A stretch of 64,000 nucleotides of DNA from a virus (IMGVR_UViG_3300044470_000095:1-64000); one strand, 5' to 3'. Counted from the first letter of the stretch, positions 14,819 to 22,626 are shown. A program made the numbers and translations. The notes: generated by a model from the letters alone, not told the origin.

Positions 14819-15560
14819 CCGGGATTTTGACGAGTTTTCGCTCCTACTGGACGACGCCTACGACCTGATCGGCTCGGGTGTGAACAAGGTGATTAGCGGG
14901 GGCGCAAAGGCGCTTTTTTTCAAAGCGATGGCCCCGTATTCGCTCGATGTTTTCCGCGCTGCGTTGTCGGCGCATTGCTTGGACAAGGTGCACGGGCGCT
15001 TCACGCCGAAGCCTGCCGACATCATCAAGCAAATCGAGGGGAGCGCGGCAAACGACGGCCGGCCATCCAGCGACGAGGCTTGGGCCATTGCATTGACCAG
15101 CCGCGACGAGTCCGACACGGTTATTTGGACGCAGGAAATCGCCGAGGCGTTTGCCATCTGTTCACCGGTTTTCCCGGATGAAGTTGGCGCGCGCATGGCG
15201 TTCAAAGACGCCTACACCCGCTTGGTGGGCGTGGCGCGCGCCACGCCCACGCCGGCGCAGTGGCGCGCATCGCTTGGATGGGATGCCGCGAAACGCGAGG
15301 CCGCTATCGTCAAAGCTGGGAATTGCGGGCTGTTATGCGCGCCGACAGTTGCGGCGCTTTTGCTGGCGCCGGCCGGAACGTCGGAACCATACGGCAAAGC
15401 GTGCGCGCAGATCGACGCCATCAAGAAAATGATGGCTGACATGAATGCGGAAAAGCAGCGTGAGGCCGCGCTCCATGCGCAGCGCGAGCATGACAAGAAT
15501 GCCGCCGCACATCAGCGCCAAGCTGAATTGGCCAAAAACTACACCAAGGATGCGGCATGA
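14811..15560 (+). CDS. Replication-module protein, helicase-loader-like position
   Basis: 249 residues. The first 80 match a common phage replication-region protein: LLLDDAYDLIG, YSLDVFRAALSAHCLDKVHG and FTPKPADIIKQIEG. The C-terminus is a charged coiled coil (EKQREAALHAQREHDKNAAA). No Walker motif, so it is not a DnaC-type ATPase. It may be an adaptor for the host helicase. Start ATG 14811 has AAAGGA 8 bp upstream and overlaps the previous stop. Confidence 0.55.
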   Translation: MHSRDFDEFSLLLDDAYDLIGSGVNKVISGGAKALFFKAMAPYSLDVFRAALSAHCLDKVHGRFTPKPADIIKQIEGSAANDGRPSSDEAWAIALTSRDESDTVIWTQEIAEAFAICSPVFPDEVGARMAFKDAYTRLVGVARATPTPAQWRASLGWDAAKREAAIVKAGNCGLLCAPTVAALLLAPAGTSEPYGKACAQIDAIKKMMADMNAEKQREAALHAQREHDKNAAAHQRQAELAKNYTKDAA

Positions 15561-15877
15561 ACGGTCAAAAACTCAAGGAATCCGGCCAACAGCTCGCATT
15601 GTTCAACGCTGGCCAGGTCTGGCTCGACCAGACCATCGAGAACATGAAAACCTTTTGCAAGGTTCGCAAAGAGATCGGTCGACCGGAATTCCGCTTCGAA
15701 GAATTCCGGAAAGTTGCGAACGAGCGCGGCTGGCCCCTGCCGTCAACGCACAAAGCATGGGGAAGCCTCCCGCGCGTCGCCGTGAAGCATGGGCTGATCC
15801 GCCCAACCGGCCGCTACGCAAAAGCGACGAGTGCAGCTACGCATGCGCATCCTGTTGCGATATGGAGTGTCCTATGA
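15557..15877 (+). CDS. Hypothetical protein of the replication module
   Basis: 106 residues. EFRFEEFRKVANERGWPLPS followed by HKAWGSLPRVAVKHGLI suggests a winged-helix fold. Proteins of this type often precede RusA in phage genomes. Overlaps both neighbours by 4 bp. Function unknown. Confidence 0.6.
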   Translation: MNGQKLKESGQQLALFNAGQVWLDQTIENMKTFCKVRKEIGRPEFRFEEFRKVANERGWPLPSTHKAWGSLPRVAVKHGLIRPTGRYAKATSAATHAHPVAIWSVL

Positions 15878-16035
15878 ATTCGCTGAACTACCAGCGCGCA
15901 TTCAATTTTTTGAGAATTGCCATGTTCCTCGGTGCCGAAATCCGCTCGGACTATGCCGGCAATTTGGCGCCGGCCACTTATTGGTGCGCGGCCTCCGTGC
16001 TGAATATCGCAACTTTACCAGGAGTTTCAAAATGA
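15874..16035 (+). CDS. Small membrane-associated protein
   Basis: 53 residues: MNSLNYQRAFNFLRIAMFLG, a loop, then TYWCAASVLNIATLPGVSK. Two weakly hydrophobic helices. A damaged paralogue lies at 16387-16542. Each copy flanks the RusA gene. Function unknown. Confidence 0.5.
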   Translation: MNSLNYQRAFNFLRIAMFLGAEIRSDYAGNLAPATYWCAASVLNIATLPGVSK

Positions 16036-16385
16036 TTTCGATAACCCTTCCCTGGCCCGACGCCGCATTAATGCCAAATCGCGCCAATGGTCAGCATTGG
16101 GCGAAGACTGCCAGTAAGCGCGCCAAGGCCAAGGAATTGGGCTGGGCGCTCGCGCACAACGCCGGCAAGGGAGCAATACTTCCCGATGGCGATATTTCGC
16201 TAGATATCGTTTTCGTGCGCCCAAACGATGAAAGTGCGCGTGACGCCGACGGATTGCTTTCGGCGTTGAAACCGTCACTTGACGGCATCGCGCTTGCGCT
16301 GAAAATTAACGACAGCCGGTTTTGGCCAATCACCATGAACCGGATTTACGGGCCTGCCGAGGTTCGGATAACCATAGGAGCATAA
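16032..16385 (+). CDS. rusA: RusA-type Holliday junction resolvase
   Basis: 117 residues, the usual RusA length. ALMPNRANGQHWAKTASKRA is the N-terminal strand region, and ARDADGLLSALKPSLDGIAL followed by INDSRF supplies the conserved aspartates that bind magnesium in RusA (cf. RDLDN... DDSQ). It resolves four-way junctions during phage recombination or replication. The start overlaps the previous stop. Upstream start codons in the same frame would overlap another gene. Confidence 0.85.
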   Translation: MISITLPWPDAALMPNRANGQHWAKTASKRAKAKELGWALAHNAGKGAILPDGDISLDIVFVRPNDESARDADGLLSALKPSLDGIALALKINDSRFWPITMNRIYGPAEVRITIGA

Positions 16386-16386
16386 A

Positions 16387-16542
16387 TTGAATTTTCTACA
16401 CGATCCACGAATTTTCAACTTTGCAATTATCGCCATGTTCGTCGGCGCGGCGATCCGGTGGGCTTTCGTTGGGAATTGGTCACAGGTCTGCTATTGATCG
16501 GCGGCTGCGGTCATCAACATTACAACTTTGCCGAAAAAATAA
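16387..16542 (+). pseudogene. Nonsense-mutated paralogue of the 15874 gene
   Basis: Starting at TTG 16387, the frame reads LNFLHDPRIFNFAIIAMFVG ... SQVCY, then TGA at 16495-16497, then SAAAVINITTLPKK and TAA. It aligns with the 15874 protein (TYWCAASVLNIATLP), where the TGA position is a tryptophan. A single TGG to TGA change therefore truncates the copy. Confidence 0.65.
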
Positions 16543-16550
16543 GGAATTCT

Positions 16551-17063
16551 ATGGACATCGAAAAAATTACCAACGCTTTGCAAATGGCTGGATTGGGGGA
16601 TGAACACGAATCGCTGATGTTTGGAGCGATTGGCGAGAAAGCATCCAATCCGAAAGATATCGTTGGAGTTCGCAAGGCTCCAATGTCAACAGTATCCGGT
16701 GCTGTGCTTGCCGAACTTGGCGTGGCAATGCTTGAGGGTGCCAGCAAATACGGTCGTCACAATTATCGCGCTGTCGGCGTTCGCGCATCGGTCTACTACG
16801 ATGCAACCATGCGCCACATGATCGGATGGTGGGAGGGGCAAGACATTGATCCTAACAGCGGCATGTCGCACGTTATCAAGGCTATTGCATCGCTTGTGGT
16901 GCTGCGTGACGCGATGATTCAAGGTAAGCTGACAGATGACCGTGCGCCGCGATCCAATGCCTTCTACGATGATTTAAACATCAAGGCCGCAGCGATCATC
17001 GACAAATATGCCGACAAAAATCCAAAGCACTACACCATCGAGGACGGACAAGATGCAATCTAA
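16551..17063 (+). CDS. dATP/dGTP diphosphohydrolase-like protein
   Basis: 170 residues from ATG 16551 (AAGGA upstream). NPKDIVGVRKAPMSTVSGAV, AMLEGASKYGRHNYR, YYDATMRHMIGWWEGQDIDP and GMSHVIKAIASLVVLRDAM match the dATP/dGTP diphosphohydrolase domain found in phages, with conserved His/Glu/Asp likely to bind metal. In related phages such enzymes deplete dATP or dGTP to favour modified nucleotides, but no modified-base pathway is visible here. A role in nucleotide balance is the safer reading. Confidence 0.8.
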   Translation: MDIEKITNALQMAGLGDEHESLMFGAIGEKASNPKDIVGVRKAPMSTVSGAVLAELGVAMLEGASKYGRHNYRAVGVRASVYYDATMRHMIGWWEGQDIDPNSGMSHVIKAIASLVVLRDAMIQGKLTDDRAPRSNAFYDDLNIKAAAIIDKYADKNPKHYTIEDGQDAI

Positions 17064-17468
17064 ACTTGGGTCATTGCAACATGCAGTTGCAATAACGCCG
17101 GTTCTCACAAGTAACGGCGATGCGCATTCAGGTTTCAGAGATGAACACGGCTTGATTGGTTGTTTCAAGGGAGGCAAGGATCAAAGGCTGGCGGAATTGG
17201 TTTCAGTGAATCGCTTGCGCCAACACTATCAGCCGCAGATAGTGGATCACAACTAGCGCCCACCCTTATGCAAGGAGCGCAAGTTCGCCGTTTGATGCCA
17301 ATTGAATGTGAGCGCCTACAAGGATTTGATGATGGTTATACCGATGTTCCATTCAACAGAAAACAAGCAGCAGATGGAAACCGTTATAAAGCATTAGGGA
17401 ATAGTATGGCAGTTCCAGTTATGCGCTGGATTGGATCGCGCATTCAAGAAGTTGAAGATATTTTTTAA
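17053..17468 (+). pseudogene. Remnant of a C5-cytosine DNA methyltransferase
   Basis: The last 100 codons (frame from 17160) read GSKAGGIGFSESLAPTLSAA, RRLMPIECERLQGF, YTDVPFNRK and RYKALGNSMAVPVMRWI. These are the C-terminal motifs VIII-X of Dcm-type enzymes. The catalytic PCQ and ENV motifs are absent. The N-terminal part (from MQSKLGSLQHAVAITP at 17053) runs in another frame and meets it near CFKGGK. This is therefore a truncated, frameshifted relic. Confidence 0.75.
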
Positions 17469-17481
17469 CCAAGGAGCAATC

Positions 17482-17811
17482 ATGCAAAAAGTAGACTTAA
17501 GCCAGATGAATATCGAACGGCTTGCAAAGAATTCAGCAAGATTTGAAGCGATAGCCAAATATGAATTAATGTCGAGCGAGGAAAAATTGGCGGTTGCCTC
17601 AAAAATAAAGTTATTTGGTTCGCCAACGTCATTTGACGATGTTGCCAAATACGCCGACGCCCTAATCGTCGCAATCCATGAAGTTCTAGCCGACCAAATC
17701 CACGCGCCAGCAGTCATGCTAGAACTCGATCCAACGCATCAAGACTGCTGCGGCCAATGTGCGGGAAATTGCCCACCAGAAGAAGGATGGGGACCGTCTA
17801 ACAATGGCTAA
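17482..17811 (+). CDS. Hypothetical protein with Cys-rich C-terminus
   Basis: 109 residues from an ATG with AAGGAG 8 bp upstream. The N-terminal half is helical (SQMNIERLAKNSARFEAIAK). The C-terminus has CCGQCAGNC, a possible metal site. The next gene overlaps its end by 8 bp. Function unknown. Confidence 0.6.
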   Translation: MQKVDLSQMNIERLAKNSARFEAIAKYELMSSEEKLAVASKIKLFGSPTSFDDVAKYADALIVAIHEVLADQIHAPAVMLELDPTHQDCCGQCAGNCPPEEGWGPSNNG

Positions 17812-18229
17812 GTCGAAAAAGCCGCACAAGCCCTATAAGCCGAAGCCATGCGTTTTGCCGCTCGGCATCCGCGATGCGGCGAAAATGGAAATACCGGGCT
17901 ATCAGGCAAGTCTTGCGCTCGGCCAGCCGCATTTCATCGATCAGCACGTCTACGATCTATTGAGCAATGCCGACATGGTGCGCAGGATCGCGCCAAACGG
18001 CCATTCAGTGCTGCCGTATGCTCAGGGCATGGTAGAGGCATGCGCAGCGATCCAAGAGCGCACACAGCGCACAGGAAAGTTGGGCATAACCGGCGACGAA
18101 TTGCACTTGTTGAGAATCGGTACGGGCAAGACGATGGCGTATCTGCAAACGGTATCGAATATCGAAATTGACCGGGCCGCACGCGCTGCGTTGCGTGAGT
18201 TTGACCGAACCGGAGTGCTGCGCGTATGA
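17804..18229 (+). CDS. Hypothetical early protein
   Basis: 141 residues with a basic, proline/lysine-rich start (MAKSKKPHKPYKPKPCVLP) and a helical C-terminal half (GDELHLLRIGTGKTMAYLQT, then IDRAARAALREF). GTGKT resembles a Walker A but lacks the surrounding strand and a Walker B, so I do not call an ATPase. Confidence 0.55.
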   Translation: MAKSKKPHKPYKPKPCVLPLGIRDAAKMEIPGYQASLALGQPHFIDQHVYDLLSNADMVRRIAPNGHSVLPYAQGMVEACAAIQERTQRTGKLGITGDELHLLRIGTGKTMAYLQTVSNIEIDRAARAALREFDRTGVLRV

Positions 18230-18235
18230 ACAACT

Positions 18236-18532
18236 ATGCATTGCGCACCGAATTGCCCATATCTCGAGAAAGACCCGATAAGAATGTGCAATGGCACCTG
18301 CAAACTCGACGGAAAACCATTGTGGTATTACGACTATTATTTGGCGCACTGCAAAGACCAAGTAGACGTAATTTTAGCTACGTTATTAGGTCTTTCAGTA
18401 ATTTGGTTTCCCACTATATTAATTTACGCATTCGGTCGCTGTATTGAGCCGAAACTCGGCGATGATGGCGAAGAGATTGATTCGACTCGCCCGCGAAGCC
18501 GCCGAGTGGAATGTAAAAAATCCACCGGATGA
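18236..18532 (+). CDS. Cys-rich small membrane protein
   Basis: 98 residues. An N-terminal HCAPNCPYLEKD ... CNGTCKLDGKPLWYYDYY likely holds a zinc ion. One transmembrane segment (VILATLLGLSVIWFPTILIY) and a charged tail follow. A competing frame from 18226 has poor composition. Confidence 0.5.
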   Translation: MHCAPNCPYLEKDPIRMCNGTCKLDGKPLWYYDYYLAHCKDQVDVILATLLGLSVIWFPTILIYAFGRCIEPKLGDDGEEIDSTRPRSRRVECKKSTG

Positions 18533-18538
18533 CAAATC

Positions 18539-18742
18539 ATGAAATCCGACGATCTGCGCGCATGGCAAGCGCACATGGCCTATACATACGATACGGCTGC
18601 TGTCGCCCTTGGAATCAGCCGTGCGACTTATGCGAGATACATCAGCGGCGCGGAGATTCCGTTGGTTGTTGGGCTGGCTTGCTCGGCGCTGGCTTTGGGG
18701 CTGTCATCGTGGGAAAATGCTGCAACTGCAAACACAGCGTAA
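18539..18742 (+). CDS. Small helix-turn-helix protein
   Basis: 67 residues. LRAWQAHMAYTYDTAAVALG ISRATYARYISGAE is an XRE/Cro-like helix-turn-helix, followed by a short hydrophobic helix. Possibly an accessory regulator of the early operon. Confidence 0.6.
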   Translation: MKSDDLRAWQAHMAYTYDTAAVALGISRATYARYISGAEIPLVVGLACSALALGLSSWENAATANTA

Positions 18743-18782
18743 TCCGGATACCCTGATTTTTCACACAACGAAGGAGATTCAG

Positions 18783-19157
18783 ATGTCTGACCAATTAATC
18801 GAGCAAGAGATTCAAGCAAAAGGATTGACCGCGCCACGAGTAACGCCGGATCGTATTGAGGCGGTTATCTCGGGAGAATATTATTTCACCGCCGAAGATG
18901 GCGTCGTCGTCGCAATGCCTTTGCAAGACATTCCAAATAACCACGCGCAGTCGATGGAACTTCTGACATTCTGTGTTTTGGTTCTTGTCAACGGATTCAC
19001 AGTGACCGGAGAATCGGCGTGCGCAAGTCCCGAAAACTTCGATGCCGAACTCGGCAAGAAGATTGCGCGCCAAAATGCAGTCAACAAAATATGGACCTTG
19101 GAGGGTTATTTGTTGAAGTCGAAATTGGCTGAAACTATCGACCCGCCTAACGCCTAA
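18783..19157 (+). CDS. Gp49-like phage family protein
   Basis: 124 residues, starting after AAGGAGATTCAG. IEAVISGEYYFTAEDG, CVLVLVNGFTVTGESACASP and ENFDAELGKKIARQNAVNKI match the N4 gp49/gp66 phage family, a conserved early protein of unknown biochemical function. An upstream in-frame extension to 18609 overlaps the preceding gene and is not used. Confidence 0.75.
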   Translation: MSDQLIEQEIQAKGLTAPRVTPDRIEAVISGEYYFTAEDGVVVAMPLQDIPNNHAQSMELLTFCVLVLVNGFTVTGESACASPENFDAELGKKIARQNAVNKIWTLEGYLLKSKLAETIDPPNA

Positions 19158-19159
19158 AA

Positions 19160-19393
19160 ATGCACGACGACAATATCGACGTAAAGGCGCTGTACCGGCT
19201 CCGAATCAACAAGGAACCGAGCACGGCATGCCCGACCTCGTACTATTCCGACCCAGCGCAAGGCGTGAAGCTAGTAGGCGAGTCGGCATGTGGGAAATGC
19301 CTGTATTCGGGTAGCGGCACAAAAGGGTCGTATTGCGGGCGGTTGCAGCAATGGGGCGTGCGGTGCGAGTGGTTCAGAATTTCAAAAAAATAA
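19160..19393 (+). CDS. Cys-rich hypothetical protein
   Basis: 77 residues with CPTSYY, ACGKCLYSG, YCGRLQQWGVRCEWF, a likely treble-clef-type metal site. Starts two bases after the Gp49-like gene. Function unknown. Confidence 0.6.
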   Translation: MHDDNIDVKALYRLRINKEPSTACPTSYYSDPAQGVKLVGESACGKCLYSGSGTKGSYCGRLQQWGVRCEWFRISKK

Positions 19394-19415
19394 CATCAAT
19401 CCATAGGGTGAAAAA

Positions 19416-20000
19416 ATGACCAAACAAATACATTACGACTCACCGGAAGCGGCCAGCATTCAAACCGTTACCGGCTGGATGTCGAGTACCGGGCAGTTTT
19501 GGGGCAAGGACGAGCACATGGCGCGGTACTGCGGCTGTACGCACATGCCTTGCAAGACCTGCGGCAGTACCATTGAAGTGCACTCATATTGCCGCGCGTG
19601 CGCCGACAAGCGCGAACTGGAAAAGTTTTCCGCAATGGAAAAGCAAGACTGGGACGGCAGCGGCATGCTGTTCCATCACGAAACATATTTCAATGAATTG
19701 CAGGAGGTTCTTGATTACTGCATGGACAATGAAATAGCGCCGGAAGAATTGCAACTGGTGATTTGCGAGCCGGTATTCGCTGGACAGATCGATCCAAGAG
19801 ACCACTACGGCGACGATCTTCCGGAGGATGGCGACATGCCAAAGGCTATTGCCGATGCGTTCGATGCGCTGAACAAAGTAATTCATGCTTGCGGAGAGCC
19901 GCTTTCGTGGAGTCCGGGTAAGACGCGCGTCAGCGATAAGACGATAGAAGAATTGACCGCGCAATATCTCGCCGATACCGAAAAAGAGGCAACCGAATGA
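19416..20000 (+). CDS. Hypothetical zinc-containing early protein
   Basis: 194 residues. HMARYCGCTHMPCKTCGSTI and VHSYCRACADKRELEKF suggest two CxxC zinc sites in residues 33-65. An acidic helical region with QLVICEPVFAGQIDPRDHYG follows. Similar proteins occur in phage early operons without assigned function. ATG is preceded by AGGGTG. Confidence 0.6.
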   Translation: MTKQIHYDSPEAASIQTVTGWMSSTGQFWGKDEHMARYCGCTHMPCKTCGSTIEVHSYCRACADKRELEKFSAMEKQDWDGSGMLFHHETYFNELQEVLDYCMDNEIAPEELQLVICEPVFAGQIDPRDHYGDDLPEDGDMPKAIADAFDALNKVIHACGEPLSWSPGKTRVSDKTIEELTAQYLADTEKEATE

Positions 20001-20512
20001 TCGACCTTCAAGAACTCAAGCGGATGGCAAAATTAGCCACTCCCGGCCCGTGGGGAATCTCCAAAGACGGACAGACGGTCACAAGCAATCAATATCATCC
20101 GGTTGTAAGACTTGCCGAACCATTCCACCGGCAATGTAAGCATGGAACGGGGCAGGATGCTGAATTTATTGCCGCCGCCAATCCGCAAGCCATCCTTGAA
20201 CTCATCGAACGGCTGGAGCGGGCGGAAGCGCCGCCGGAGCTAAACTGGATTGATGTTAAAACCTCATTGCCAGATGAATTTGAAACGGTTCTTGTGACAG
20301 GCAGGGCGCTCTGCGGTTCCTGGTTTGGGATTAACAGAGCATTGCTGCGTGATAATGAATGGCACTTCGAGGATGCTGAATTTCAGGGGGGCTGTGACCC
20401 AGATATCACAGATTGCATCACGCATTGGATTAGGTCTGAAGACATACCAATCCCACATCAATTGCAGGCATTGCGAGCAAAAACTTATGAAACCATCAAT
20501 CAGCAGAAATAA
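19997..20512 (+). CDS. Ead/Ea22-like plus DUF551-like protein
   Basis: 171 residues. The N-terminal TPGPWGISKDG and GQDAEFIAAANPQAILELIE are typical of Ead/Ea22-like phage proteins. From residue about 83, NWIDVKTSLPDEFETVLVTG and ITHWIRSEDIPIP match DUF551. The two-part arrangement is common in lambdoid and related phages, where these genes are dispensable for growth. Function unknown. Confidence 0.75.
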   Translation: MIDLQELKRMAKLATPGPWGISKDGQTVTSNQYHPVVRLAEPFHRQCKHGTGQDAEFIAAANPQAILELIERLERAEAPPELNWIDVKTSLPDEFETVLVTGRALCGSWFGINRALLRDNEWHFEDAEFQGGCDPDITDCITHWIRSEDIPIPHQLQALRAKTYETINQQK

Positions 20513-20549
20513 GCGGGTATTGTCTGCGATTGTTGTTGCCGTTTTAAAG

Positions 20550-20578
20550 TTGCAACACTTGACAGTATATGCTATTAT
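20550..20578 (+). promoter_or_regulatory. Promoter before the Q-like gene
   Basis: TTGCAA at 20550-20555 and TATTAT at 20573-20578 are 17 bp apart, 30 bp before the TTG start at 20609. A GCTAT half-site overlaps the -10 exactly as in the two repressor-controlled promoters, but the other half (CAGTA) does not match, so repressor control is doubtful. Confidence 0.5.
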
Positions 20579-20608
20579 CGCCGCGAATAAGCCAGCCGGG
20601 AGACTAAA

Positions 20609-21166
20609 TTGAATTTTGCAAAGTCATATTCAAGAGCGGTAAATTCAAGCAATCTTCGAGATAGCGAACGGCATCATACCTGCGAGGCCCTGGCAGCTTC
20701 AGGCTGGGCGAGCCGCGACGTATCATCACTTGGCGCTTTGCTTTTGAGGATCACATTGGCGGACGGTAGTGCAAAGAAAGTCTTTGAATCTGGCTGTCGA
20801 AACTTTGCCGAAGCCCTGCGCGTATGGATTCCAATGGTAAGAAGCAAGGGAGAGCATCGTCGCTGGTGTAAAGGTGGTAGCGCTCCAAAACGTGACGCAG
20901 CGACGGCAGAGGCGCTTTATGTGCGCGTGGGCGAATCGTCCCTAGCCTATTTCCTTGACTCCAGGTGCTTGCCATGCGAGGGCGCTGGCGTCGATCATGA
21001 CCGTCGAACGTGTATTCACTGCAAAGGAACCGGGATAGCCGAACTCGTCATGAAGCAATTCGAGAAAGAGATAGCTTTAGACCTAGTTTCCGATTTGCAA
21101 GGAATTATTCAATCACACACCTCGCGGGCGGCATATTTGATGCGTGAAGCGGAGTTTGGCGATTGA
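20609..21166 (+). CDS. Zinc-binding, candidate Q-like late antiterminator
   Basis: 185 residues, TTG start with GGGAG 7 bp upstream. After a helical part (AAKRDAATAEALYVRVGESS in substance), residues about 125-150 form CLPCEGAG ... CIHCKGTGI, the CxxCxGxG pair seen in DnaJ-like zinc fingers and in phage Q/antitermination proteins. As the last gene of the early operon, shortly before a strong promoter with a short terminated leader, it occupies the Q position. The role is inferred from position and the zinc motif. A DnaJ-like protein is the alternative. Confidence 0.6.
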   Translation: MNFAKSYSRAVNSSNLRDSERHHTCEALAASGWASRDVSSLGALLLRITLADGSAKKVFESGCRNFAEALRVWIPMVRSKGEHRRWCKGGSAPKRDAATAEALYVRVGESSLAYFLDSRCLPCEGAGVDHDRRTCIHCKGTGIAELVMKQFEKEIALDLVSDLQGIIQSHTSRAAYLMREAEFGD

Positions 21167-21283
21167 AAATCTAGGCTTGAAAATATTATTTAAAGGATGG
21201 CGGTATGCGTCAAGCAAATCTCAAATCAAGACAATATCGTAATACGATCAAGGGGGTATTCGGAACTTTCTGTTGATTTCTGA

Positions 21284-21712
21284 CTAAAGCTCTTCGCCAG
21301 CTTGTTTCAGTGCTTTTCGGATGCCTTCCGACACATTCCCATTGCCCAGCGTGGTAGCAATAGCAATGCTTTCGGCGTCGAGGTAGGTATTGACCTTCCG
21401 GCCTGAAATCTCAACTGGACGGCCAACGGCACGCTTTTCTGGAACGACTTCATCAAAGTCTGGCGGTGCGTAATGGGTCGGGTTTTCGCAAATCATCTTG
21501 GCTTTTTCGAGCGTCAGGTCTTGCAGCTCAAACCGGTCAATCACAACGTCGCCGATTTGAAGGTTCGTCAGATACCCGCCAACGCCTCGCTGCCCGCTTC
21601 CCTGTTCCTTTACGGCAGCCATTAGATTGCGAGGACCGATATTAGCATCGAAGTCGGTCACCCATGGGCCGCCACGCCCATGCTGAGTATTCACGGTGAT
21701 TTTGTTTTTCAT
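21284..21712 (-). CDS. Ribbon-helix-helix-like protein of leftward unit
   Basis: 142 residues. The N-terminal two thirds are unknown (NTQHGRGGPWVTDFDANIGP). The end, VGRPVEISGRKVNTYLDAES and GNGNVSEGIRKALKQAG, resembles a ribbon-helix-helix DNA-binding domain. It is second in a two-gene leftward unit after 21716 and might autoregulate through the palindrome at 22127-22140. It could be a toxin-antitoxin or moron gene. Confidence 0.5.
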   Translation of the reverse strand: MKNKITVNTQHGRGGPWVTDFDANIGPRNLMAAVKEQGSGQRGVGGYLTNLQIGDVVIDRFELQDLTLEKAKMICENPTHYAPPDFDEVVPEKRAVGRPVEISGRKVNTYLDAESIAIATTLGNGNVSEGIRKALKQAGEEL

Positions 21713-21715
21713 GGC

Positions 21716-22045
21716 TTATTCCCCGAAAGCGTTGCCAGTGTGCTGCTCGTAGGCATTGGCGTAGGCACTGCCGTAAGACTTGTCGATAGCCTTTTCCGTG
21801 GCAGCCGGGCATGCAGCCAGATAAACATCAAATTTCACATACAGGCCGAAGTGCTTACGAATTTCAGACTTGATGTTGTCGATTTGCTTTTGGCTAGTGA
21901 ATTCGCCGCCAGTGACCGTAACGACTGCGTCGCCATCTTTGTCGGCAGCAGCGAAAGCCTTCACCGCATTCATGTCGCCCTTGAAGCCGTTCAGATAAAC
22001 GCGAACTTCGCCGGTCGTCGGGTGAATCCACTTTGCTGCTTTCAT
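21716..22045 (-). CDS. Hypothetical protein, first gene of leftward unit
   Basis: 109 residues beginning MKAAKWIHPTTGEVRVYLNG, mixed alpha/beta with no recognised motif. Preceded by a good promoter and GGAG. Opposite in direction to both early and late operons, so it may be expressed in the lysogen. Confidence 0.55.
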   Translation of the reverse strand: MKAAKWIHPTTGEVRVYLNGFKGDMNAVKAFAAADKDGDAVVTVTGGEFTSQKQIDNIKSEIRKHFGLYVKFDVYLAACPAATEKAIDKSYGSAYANAYEQHTGNAFGE

Positions 22046-22094
22046 GATGTTCTCCAGTCGGTTGGTGGTTTGCGTTGCTGCATCCCATGACTGA

Positions 22095-22140
22095 ATTATA
22101 TACGCAAAAAATTAGATTGCAACAATTTTATACGTATAAA
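22095..22140 (-). promoter_or_regulatory. Leftward promoter with upstream palindrome
   Basis: On the minus strand TTGCAA (22117-22122) and TATAAT (22095-22100) are 16 bp apart. A perfect 14-bp palindrome TTTATACGTATAAA (22127-22140) lies directly upstream. A related TATACGCAA overlaps the promoter. It is a plausible operator for the ribbon-helix-helix product. Confidence 0.65.
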
Positions 22141-22245
22141 GCTAAATATTTTTCATCCACCAAGGAATCCGAAGAAAGTGATTGTTGGGTCAGCCTACCA
22201 AGCGACCGGAATCAACCACTAAATCCGGATACCCAAAAATAATGC

Positions 22246-22275
22246 TTGACAAAAGAAAACAACGCATTTTATAAT
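22246..22275 (+). promoter_or_regulatory. Strong late promoter, pR'-like
   Basis: TTGACA at 22246-22251 and TATAAT at 22270-22275, with an 18-bp spacer. It faces the late genes and is followed within 170 bp by a terminator. No protein frame of note starts between them. Confidence 0.75.
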
Positions 22276-22281
22276 CACGCG

Positions 22282-22446
22282 AAATACATTATTCCTCGCT
22301 ATGCCTAAGTCTGGAAACAGCAGTCGGCGAGGAACGGCGCAATAAAAACTTCGGCAACGTACCCGCGCCTCTAGAATTTCGCAACAATACCACCCGCCCG
22401 TAGTCGCAAAGCAGAGGATGCCCGCCAGCAGCGGGCTTTATCGTTT
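22282..22446 (+). ncRNA. Short terminated leader RNA, 6S-like
   Basis: Predicted transcript of about 160 nt from the promoter above to the terminator at 22420-22446. Near its 5' end TTCCTCGC (22292-22299) pairs perfectly with GCGAGGAA (22327-22334). In lambda the equivalent pR' transcript ends at tR' unless Q acts. Start and end are predicted from promoter and terminator only. Confidence 0.55.
22420..22446 (+). terminator. Intrinsic terminator, tR'-like
   Basis: GCCCGC (22420-22425), a 5-nt loop and GCGGGC (22431-22436), followed by TTTATCGTTTT. It stands between the late promoter and all late genes, so expression of the virion genes should need readthrough. Confidence 0.75.
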
Positions 22447-22458
22447 TCAGAGGCCAGA

Positions 22459-22626
22459 ATGCCGACAAAACAGGACGCCAGGCGCTACATCGACGGCAGG
22501 GTGAGGGAACACAAGCCGCCGCCCAGCCCCGCCGAGATTCGCCGGCAGATGGGCTGGGAACTTATCGAAAGCGCCCGCAAGCCTGATTTTCCGCTGCCGA
22601 GCGAGCAAGTGCCGAAGACGGATTAA
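22459..22626 (+). CDS. Small phage protein (55 aa)
   Basis: MPTKQDARRYIDGRVREHKP ... PSPAEIRRQMGWELIESARK. AGAGG precedes the ATG. It is the first gene after the late terminator. Short basic proteins of this kind often sit just before terminase or tRNA genes. Function unknown. Confidence 0.6.
   Translation: MPTKQDARRYIDGRVREHKPPPSPAEIRRQMGWELIESARKPDFPLPSEQVPKTD

Noticed and set aside
18100-18140. GTGKT in the 17804 protein as a Walker A motif
   Set aside because: No preceding strand and no Walker B or other ATPase motif.
21355-21370. ATAGCAATGCTTT resembling the repressor operator
   Set aside because: It lies inside a coding region, has a mismatched half-site and no promoter is nearby.
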